From assembly GCA_033065855.1 (NCBI GenBank), contig JAVXUO010002083.1, positions 248,001 through 312,000 on the forward strand: DNA of 64,000 nt, in the 5' to 3' direction. The DNA comes from Escallonia rubra. Taxonomy: Eukaryota > Streptophyta > Magnoliopsida > Escalloniales > Escalloniaceae. Below are positions 55,895 to 64,000 of this stretch, piece by piece. The position numbers were made by a program, and so were the translations under genes. How positions within the stretch are numbered: position 1 is the stretch's first letter; every line of letters starts with the position of its first letter. The notes beneath the pieces are model-generated. The model did no database searches and was not told the DNA's origin. It saw only the letters and a program-made list of their open reading frames with translations.

Positions 55895-57059
55895 CAAACA
55901 TATTACTGGGGAACAATATTGGGCTTTAGTGTGTGCACTAATTGATTACATATTTGTTAGAACTTATATTAATGGGCAAACCATGTAAATACAATAAATA
56001 TGTAAAAGTTAATATCAAAATTGTATTCTAAAGTATCCGTCAAATCCAGCTCAAGTATTTCATGTCCTGAACGTATAAAATGAGTACCTCAAATTAGTTT
56101 TGCAGTCGAACTTAGTCCGACGATAAAAAAGCCTAAGAGGCGTTATAGTTTAAGGGCAATTTTGGCCTTTCTTAAAAGCTTCACTAACCGGTATTATTAA
56201 CCAAAAAAACTCCACCGAAAACTTTAATGTAATTCACTTTATACTTCCTTTTTGGAAGGAAAAAAACTTGGCAACAAAACATGATGTTGCCAAAGGCAAC
56301 AAAAAAAAACCTTAAAAGTTGCCATGTTTCCTATTTTATATTCAACAAACCCAAAACCTACTTTTATTCTTATTTTGACCCCTCCACCTTCACCACTATA
56401 CACCACCACCGCAGCCTACCACCCTCGCCGTAAAACCAATAACCGTGATCTCTACCATACAACCTACCGCCGCCGCCGCAGTCAACCACCACACGTCTTC
56501 CTCCATGCAACAGCGCACACACATGCACACGGCCATCACTGCCGCACTACAACAGATGCTGCACAAGCGCACTCACACCACAATAGATATCTACTATGGC
56601 CATAGCGACCCTTCTCCACGTCCTTGCCTTCGCCATATCCAGTTTGCAAGATCTGTACCGGCACGCCTCCAGTCGTTGCCATCTCTTTCTCAAGCTCCCA
56701 CCCCCTTCCAGTGGGTACGAGATCAAAAGGCAACCGCAAATTTGGGCATGTATACTTCGGTTCAGAGGAGCAGATTCCGGTGAAAGTTGGCGCCAGAATA
56801 TGTGACGGCAGGTTGGTCATTGTGTAGATGAGATTAAGGAGTGCAATCACAAAATTTGAAAGTTTGGGTGTTTGTGTGTAAATCTCTCATTGGAAAATAA
56901 CCTAAGTATGACACATGACACTTTTTTAGGCTATCTTGCTCTCTTTGCCGGTAACATGGTTTGCCAAGGTTCTCCCTTTTTGGCATTGATAACTTCACGT
57001 GCGATTATTAGTTCTTAAAACTTTTTTTTCCTTTTCTTTTTTATGAACCTCTCATAATG
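55895..57059. other. Anonymous sequence with a CCACC-rich patch
   Basis: 56390-56520 is rich in CCACC/GCCGC and opens overlapping frames in three phases. gttgccaaaggcaac near 56285 is a short palindrome. No gene is recognised. Confidence 0.45.
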
Positions 57060-57314
57060 TTCCCTGTACTATGGCATATAGTCAGTTTAGTCCCTTTATT
57101 ATATTTTTAGCTGTTACGATCCTTGTAGTTTACTCTGTTAGCTAACATATGTTTTTTTTACCTTTTTTTTTTTATCAAATTCCACATGATAGAAGCAAAA
57201 GAGTCATTTCGCTGAAGGAAACTCCATAGTGGTACATATAGTATTGACGCGTTGCTGAAATAGTCCCAAAACTAATTCTTTAAAGTTGCAATCCTTTTTA
57301 ACGTTGCACCATTA

Positions 57315-57818
57315 ACATGGACATGGACTCTGTCTGGATAGATTGGTGGCTGCCTTAGAAACCCCCTGAACAATTGCAGTTTTTCTGTACGGAACCAAAC
57401 AAGCACCGGAGAGTTTCAGACTTATTCATCCAGCATTCCAATCTCTGGAACGTTCAACTTTTGTTTAATACATTCCTTCCTTCAATAGTCTTTCTCATCT
57501 TTCAATTAGTGGCTTAGGAAATACATTCCGTACGTATCGTCTGAGGCACTGAAGAGGTTTTGCAGCTATCTTCGGCAATGACGTTTTTTGCTTCCAGTTC
57601 AGCTCAGGATCTGAAAGAGGAATGGTTTGATGGTGTTTAGCCTGTTCTGCCTCCCTGAATTGCACTATTGCCACTGTAGTGACTAGGGCTTCTTAGACTG
57701 TTTTCTTGTTTGTTATAATGTCTTTTTTGTACCTTTGGTTTTGTAATTCTGGATATCGTTTTGTAAGATGCTTTCTTTGGTATATATTTCTTAATTCTCT
57801 CAAGGGGGAAAAAAAAAA
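57315..57818 (+). mobile_element. Poly(A) retroposon with 12-bp target duplication
   Basis: Flanked by exact copies of gttgcaccatta at 57303-57314 and 57819-57830 and ending in an A run. Copy I of the host LTR has a single gttgcacca at the same place (about 26300), i.e. the empty site. The 504-bp body has no frame that I recognise. It is either a 5'-truncated LINE 3' end or a processed 3' untranslated region. Confidence 0.8.
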
Positions 57819-58264
57819 GTTGCACCATTAGCTAACTCTCTCTCTCTCTCTACCTATTTCTCTTTTACCATATCCTCAACCTTTTTCCGTTATACCACCA
57901 CTAGTCCACCAATGCCACCACATAACCGCCACACACCACCACGGGCACCATTAAACCACCAAATGGCACCACCCACCCAATACGTCTTAAGCGAAGAACC
58001 ACCCCAGTTTGAGATTTATAAATCAAAATTGTACCACCACTATCTGCTCATGATTTTCTTACAACCAACCGGTGCCATAACTGGTCCAACTGACAGCACC
58101 CGACGACCTCACTTATCATAATCTATGTCACAGTCATATCGTGCCAATTGAGCTGTTTATATTGTTGTGGGAGTAGATTGTTAGCTGAAGAATTCAGATT
58201 TGCTATTGAGCGCTTATTTGCAAAATTATTTTTATTGTTGCTATTGTTTTAAGCTGTTATTTGA

Positions 58265-61200
58265 ATCGGCCTGGTTCTTGCACCCATCGCTTCAACCGAC
58301 GATAATAAGACGTGGAATAACCCTATCCTAGGAAACCAAGGTTTTCTTTGTAAAATTCAGGTCCTCACTGCAAGCCTAAAGAACTGGCAGAATCATATTT
58401 TTGGGGTATATTTTTAGAAAGAAAAAAAAGACTTTTGGCTAGGCTAGCTGGAATCCAAAAGAGTCTAGCAAGCCATGCCTCCCCTTTCCTGTCAAAATTA
58501 GAAACTGATCTTCAGAAAAATTTTAATTCCATTTTGGCCCAAGAGCATGAGTTCTGGAAGCTCCGTGCAAAAGTTCAATGGGCTTGTGACAGTGACCGTA
58601 ACACCAATTTTTTTCACATATCAATTATCAACCGGCATCGTAAAAACGACGTTGTTCATCTAAAAAATTCAACTGATTGTTGGACAAACGATCGATGAAA
58701 ATGAAATTCGGGACCTATTCATCAACCACTTTCAAAGTCATTTTCAAATCCAGTTCACGGTTTACAGTAGCCTTTATCGTAGCTGTGCGGAGGATCAAAA
58801 TGAATCTATAGATTACTGTCACCTAAAAGATTCTCCCATGGATAATGAGATTTGTCGTGCTCTCTTTGATATGAGGCCAAATAAAGCTCCCAGTCCTGAC
58901 GGATACCATTCCGGGGTGTTCCAAAAATGTTGGGATACCTTTGCCCCTGACATTTACAATTTTGTCAAAGCCTGCTTCCACTCCTAATCAATGCCTTTAG
59001 ACATAAGCGAAACTCATATCTGCCTTATTCCAAGACAGCAAAATCCAAAAACTGTGTCTCACCTCCGTCCTATCAATCTGTGCAATACCAGCTATAAAAT
59101 AGTCTCCCGCATTCTTGTTAACCGTCTACGACCTGTCATCGAGAAAATAATCCATCCAAGTCAAACTAGTTTCCTCAAAGGACGTCGTGTTGCCGACAAC
59201 ATTATTATTGCAAATGAAATCCTCCATACATCAGACACAAAAAAGGTAAGGGCGGTCTTTTCATGGCCAAACTAGACCTAAAAAAGGTTTATGACCATCT
59301 TTCTTGGGATTTTATCTTCAGTACTCTCAAAAAACAAGGTTTCCATTCTCAGACCATCAACATACTCATGAACAGTGTCTCAACGGTTCAATATGTTGTT
59401 CTGTGGCGTGGACAACCTTCGCACTTCTTTGCACCCTCGTGTGGACTCTGGCAGGGCGACCCGCTGTCACCTTATCTTTTTATCCTTTGCCTCAATTATG
59501 TTTATCCTTCTAAACCAGGCTGAGGAATCAAACCACATACGACCAATAAAGGTGGCTTGATCTAGAATACGTATCTCTCACCTTCTTTGCCGATGATATC
59601 CTACTTTTTGGAAGAGCAACTAAGAAAAACGGTCAAAACTTTATAAACTTGCTAAATTCCTTTAGCGCTAGTGCGGGGCTTCATATAAATGTTTCTAAAT
59701 CAAAAATCTTTTTTTTCCAAAAACACTAGCCGAGACATCATATTTTTTTTTAAACAAACCACTAATCTCCCGTTCACAGAAAAAATTGACGCTTACCTGG
59801 GGGTCCCGCTAACTCAGGGCCGCATTGTCAAAGATCAGTTCTCCCACATTTTGGAAAAATCCCGCACGAACCTAGCTTCCTGGAAAACAAAATGTCTATC
59901 TTTTGCGGGTAAGGCCACTCTTATAAAATCAGTGCTAAACGCCATTCTAATTTATACTATGCAGGCTTACATGATCCTTCCCACGATTGCAAATCAAATT
60001 GATAGTTTAAGCAAAAATTTCCTTTGGGGACACACTGAAAATGATCCTAAATGGCATGCCATAAGTTAGAATACCATCTCCCGTACAAAAGATATAGGGG
60101 GCTTGGTATCCGTCAGACAAATACGATGAATCACGCCATGTTCATGAACCTTGTCTCGCGCTTATGGAGAACTCCTGATGCTTTGTGGGCCAAAATAATC
60201 AAGGATACGTACTTTCCCATTGGGTCTATTTGGACAGCTACGAAAAAGAACTCGGGGTCTCACTTTTGGAAAACCCCTTTTCTGCTCGAGATCAAATGAC
60301 AAAAATTATCTGTTGGCGGGTGGGAAACGAGAACGACATATCTTCTTGGCACTATAAATGGCTGCCTACGGGCACCATTAGATCTCAAATGATCGGTCCC
60401 ATTCCTCACGACGTTGACAATCTAACCGTCAACACTATTATCCACGAACGGTCTTGGAATATCCACGCCATCCAAAACCTTTTGCCCCCATACATCTCAA
60501 GCCAGATCTTAGACATCCCGATTCCATTGTACCATAACCCTCTTGACAAGATCTTATGGCCCTTAGATCAGGGTGAGTGTTCGGTCACCTCCGCCTACAA
60601 AGCTTTAACGCCTACCAAGCTTTCCTCTCATCAGGATTGGACTTGGATTTGGAAACTCCACCTTCCTCCCCGAATTAAACATTTTCTCTGGCGATGTAGT
60701 CATTATGGCATTCCTGTTCGATCTCGCCTCCCATGGCTAACAAACAATCAATGTCCCCATAACTGTGGTATGCGTGAGACTATCGACCATACCCTTCACC
60801 GATGCCCAACCATTCATACGCTCTAGCTGAATTTAGCTCCCAAAAAAGCGCACCATCGTTATAGACACTTTTCGTTCAGTCTATGGTGTAAAGCCATGGC
60901 AAATCTTCACTCCGCACAAAGGGATCCAACAATATACCATGGCCCACTTTCTTCGTGTTCTTCTTATCCGTGGTCTGGCATAATAGAAATAAACTCGCCA
61001 TCCTTCAAACGCAGTTCCCAACCCAACAGAATATTACACGGGAGACCACGATCTTAGCACAAGATTATTTGTGTTTTTACAAACCACATAAACATACCCC
61101 CGGCCCGGGTCTATACTACATAAGTTAAATGGAATCCTCCCCCGTAAGGATGGTAAAACTTAACACAGATGGAAGTGTAAACAGACGCAATTATCGAGCC

Positions 61201-61588
61201 GCAGCAGCCGCTATCATTCGCAACTTGAGAGGTAAATGGATATCAGGATGCTCTAGAACGCTAACAACTGAAAACAGTCACACAGTCGAATGGTGGGCTC
61301 TTCGAGATGGTCTCAATCTCGCGTGGCAAAACAATTATCGACATGTTATTTTGGAGGTTGATGACATAAGTGTGGTCCAATTTACATGATAAACCCCCCG
61401 CCCCGTTATTTAACACTTTAATTCTTGATTACAGGGCTCTACTTAAACGTCCTTGGCAAGTTCTTGTTTCTCATGCCTATCGAGAAACAAACTTTTGTGC
61501 GGATCAAATGGCTAAGCAAGCAGGTGATCAGCAGCATGCATACCATATATGGCAGCATGAGCCGATCTTTTTGTTAAACCTGCTGTAA
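58265..61588 (+). pseudogene. LINE ORF2 (reverse transcriptase, zf-RVT, RNase H), broken
   Basis: In order: the linker GIQKSLASHASPF (58450s); DILKD-type upstream motif SFLKGRRVADNIIIANEIL (59170s); RT motif A KLDLKKVYDHLSWDF (59266); motif B WQGDPLSPYLFILC (59450; a W replaces the usual R before QGDP); motif C FADDILLFG (59587); thumb LSFAGKATLIKSVL (59900s); zf-RVT CPHNCGMRETIDHTLHRCP (60752-60810); and RNase H with TDGS, EVDD and ADQMAKQ (61150-61520). These match plant L1 elements carrying a C-terminal RNase H. At least six frame changes or stops (near 58690, 59270, 59520, 59715, 60067, 60297) disable it, although the catalytic aspartates remain readable. Confidence 0.88.
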
Positions 61589-61683
61589 AATGATATTAGT
61601 GAGAGAGTCACCCCACGCGCTGTGTGACTCAAGCTTTCTCTCAATGAAATAAAATCATCCTCTTCTAGAAAATAAAATAAAAA
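58265..61683 (+). mobile_element. 5'-truncated L1-type LINE with RNase H
   Basis: The insertion junction is near 58265 and an A-rich tail ends at 61683 (aataaaataaaaa). The interrupted LTR resumes at once with acgtggtatttacc, and the uninterrupted version of that site is present in copy I near 25860-25885. ORF1 and most of the endonuclease are missing, as expected from 5' truncation during LINE insertion. Confidence 0.88.
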
Positions 61684-63528
61684 ACGTGGTATTTACCTTA
61701 GCCCACCCTCACCCTTCCTTCTTCATCCCATAGGTTGTAAGACGTAATATCTCGTTTATTTATTTATTTTCTTCTTATAGCAATATAAATTTCTAAGTAA
61801 ATATTTTTATACCCTTTTCCTAATATTAGAATATTTTGGTGGTTTTGAATAAATACTTAAAGTTGTGGAGTCTTTACGAAATTCTCTAAGGTTTGTAATA
61901 AGATAAGGATTGGGATTATTTAGCCCCCGTTTGGTTCTTATTGATCCCTTAGGCGTTAGAGACCAGGAGAGTAGGGATTGAGTTACGTGTTAGAATTTAA
62001 GGGTGGTGTGACGTTCGTTTTCATTACCGAATAGTACGATTGAGGCAAGGGATTCTAGCTTTCTTGCTTTGGTTAGAGATCATTCATGTTATTTGTCTTC
62101 GGCGTTCTTTACCTTTGAACATGTTAACAAATCGAGCTTCGTTGGTCTTGCTTATAGGTTTTTATTAGTAACTTCATTTGTGCAATCAAATTCGTATTTT
62201 CGTTGCTTTTTTCTTTTTATTTTACCTTTTATTGACTTAGATTGCTAACATTTCATTCATTATTCATCATTTTCATGTATTGTTACACTTCTGAAAACTT
62301 TGTGATGTCCACATTTACTTATTAGCTCTAGACGTTCTCAAAATCTCGGTTTTTAATGCCAAAGAAAGACTTTAAAGTTGATGCCTTGTAAAAGTCCAGA
62401 ATTTTGCTGTTTTTGGCACCTACTTCTATTTACTGTAGAATTTTTATTGCTAATTAGCTTTTTAGTGGTTCATATTTTTCTTAAAACCTCAAAAAGTCAA
62501 CTTTAACTTTTTAATTTTGAGTTTTTTGAGATTCTTCATATTTTTTTCTTTAAAAAGGCCATTGTACTGAACTAGTCTATGTAGTGATATGCTGTTTCGG
62601 GCAGACACTTCGATTTGCTATAAAATCTCCATTACTAAATTATTTTTAGTGATTCTTATCTTTATAAAAACTTCAGCAAGTTTTCCTTAACTTTGTAATT
62701 TTGAGTTTTCTGTGATACTTTATATTTCTAGTCCAAAACGGCGATTAACTAGTCTGTGCAAAAATATGCTATTTCTGGCATTTTGCAGATCAGTGCAATT
62801 CAATTTTCTTTAGATTAACTGTTTCTCATCCATTTTGTATAAACTTGGACATTCTGAAATCTGTGGGGAGTCCTTTATGACTCTTAAGGTTTGTTTTTTT
62901 ATTATAATCTTTTTATTTCTTGGTCTAAATTTTCTGCAAATAATGTTGGTAGGTGCTGAAAGAAGTTGTTTCTGAACGACACTGCCCACCTACACCTTAC
63001 ACCATTAACGCCACCCTGTTCTGGGATATCTTGTGAGATCAGCTAGTCTGATATAAATCCTTCATTTATTTGATATATTTTTTTGTGTATTTGATTATGA
63101 CAGTTAAGATGAACAATCCTTATTAAAGGGAGTGTTTTAAGACTTTTGTAGTCATCTAGTGACCTTTATAGTTACTTTTTATAGTCACCTAGTGACTTAG
63201 TAACTTTTTTTTTGTCACTTTTAGTCACTTTTGGATAGCCCTCTTGACGACGAAATTACGCTATCTGTATGCGTTTTGTATTTTGATTTTGTGTTTGATT
63301 TGGCCTTAATTAGGACCATTTAACGATCGTTTTCAATATTTACTTTATCTAATTTGTATCATGTCGATTAGTCGTCACTTGCTCGTCATAGTTTTCGCTT
63401 AGTTTGTGACTTTGGATTATTGTATTGTTTGTTTTCGATCCCCATTTGGTTCCCCCTTACTGGGCTATTAGAGCTCACTCCACACTCATTTACATTGTCC
63501 CTTACCCCAGGTGATGTGATATAGGTGA

Positions 63529-63885
63529 CTCGAGGCTCTAGCAAGCTTGATGAGTTTCGATCATTTGTTAGTAAGTGTAATTGGACAATTTACTTTACAT
63601 TTAAGAACTTTTCCCGTCTTTATCTGAAATTAGAATTTTGTAATTAGATTTAGTCGTGAACTCGAGGCTCTAGCAAGCTTGAGGAGTTTCGATCATTTGT
63701 TAATAACTGTAATTGGACAATTTACTTTACCTTTAAGAACTTTTCCCGTCTGTATCTGAAATTAGAATTTTGTAATTAGATTTACTCGTGAACTCGAGGC
63801 TCTAGCAAGCTTGAGGAGTTTCAATCATTTGTTAATAACTGTATTTGGACAATTTACGTTACCTTTAAGAATTTTTGTAATAGCA
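63529..63885 (+). repeat. 132-bp tandem repeats in the LTR
   Basis: ctcgaggctctagcaagctt starts at 63529, 63661 and 63793, an exact 132-base spacing; the third unit is incomplete. The related fragment at 37598-38165 and copy I have a single unit, so the expansion is specific to this copy. Confidence 0.92.
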
Positions 63886-63890
63886 CCAAC

Positions 63891-64000
63891 TCACTTGCAG
63901 CCACAAGCCCAACGCCTGACACCTGCCCCCACTGCTGCAATATGTCCTCGACCACCGTGCATCCACTCTGGCACCAAAAAAGCCACCTTTTTCGGCCATC
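63891..64000. other. C-rich end of window
   Basis: After the last LTR unit the sequence changes abruptly to C-rich DNA (caccaactcacttgcagcc...). Too short to identify. Confidence 0.4.

Larger units (their letters stand above)
57060..63890 (+). mobile_element. Long LTR (copy IV), split by two retroposons
   Basis: The pieces 57060-57302, 57819-58264 and 61684-63890 together match, in order and inverted, the continuous copy I LTR (26450 down to 23940). They are separated by a 504-bp poly(A) insert and a 3.4-kb LINE that copy I lacks. Shared phrases include agcaaaagagtcatttt/c, ccaccactagtccacca, gtcttaagcgaag and cttttggatagccctcttgacgac. The LTR end and primer-binding site are not reached before the window ends. 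Confidence 0.75.

Overview
The window is nuclear DNA from a flowering plant, most likely a eudicot. It is AT-rich, split-gene DNA filled with plant transposable elements: a Tat-type Ty3/gypsy element with an antisense ORF, an RNase H-bearing L1-type LINE, a PIF/Harbinger transposase, hAT and Mutator-type MITEs, a Helitron and a tRNA-derived SINE. No rRNA, tRNA gene, CRISPR array or bacterial-style operon is visible. The species cannot be named from this sequence.

Layout. 1-4215: 3' end of a Tat-lineage gypsy element (end of integrase, broken antisense ORF, 75-bp and 79-bp tandem arrays, polypurine tract, 3' LTR). 4216-8890: mostly anonymous sequence with a MITE nested in a MITE and a SINE. 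8891-9295: a small membrane-protein gene. 9296-15900: anonymous sequence with a hAT-type and other inverted-repeat elements. 15900-20170: a PIF/Harbinger element with a decayed transposase. 20363-22400: a hAT MITE beside a decayed LINE 3' half. 22425-28245: two minus-strand copies of a long-LTR, tiny-interior retroelement. 28800-30170: inverted duplicate A with a four-helix membrane-protein gene. 31350-33303: a long-TIR element carrying a receptor-like-kinase fragment. 34865-38165: a truncated MITE and LTR fragments. 38166-47228: remnants of a gag-only gypsy element whose LTRs are packed with tandem repeats, split by a second long-TIR element. 48090-49720: two more inverted-repeat elements. 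50035-54290: duplicate B with the paralogous membrane-protein gene and a Helitron in its 3' flank. 54540-63890: two plus-strand copies of the long-LTR family, the second split by a poly(A) retroposon and a 3.4-kb LINE.

Only three loci look like possible host genes: 8891-9295 and the inverted pair 29405-29911 / 50035-50535. All encode short proteins with several membrane helices and no family I can name. The rest is transposons in successive insertion layers; target-site duplications and paralogous empty sites order several of the insertions. Everything here was read by eye; no alignment, repeat library or gene-prediction search was run.
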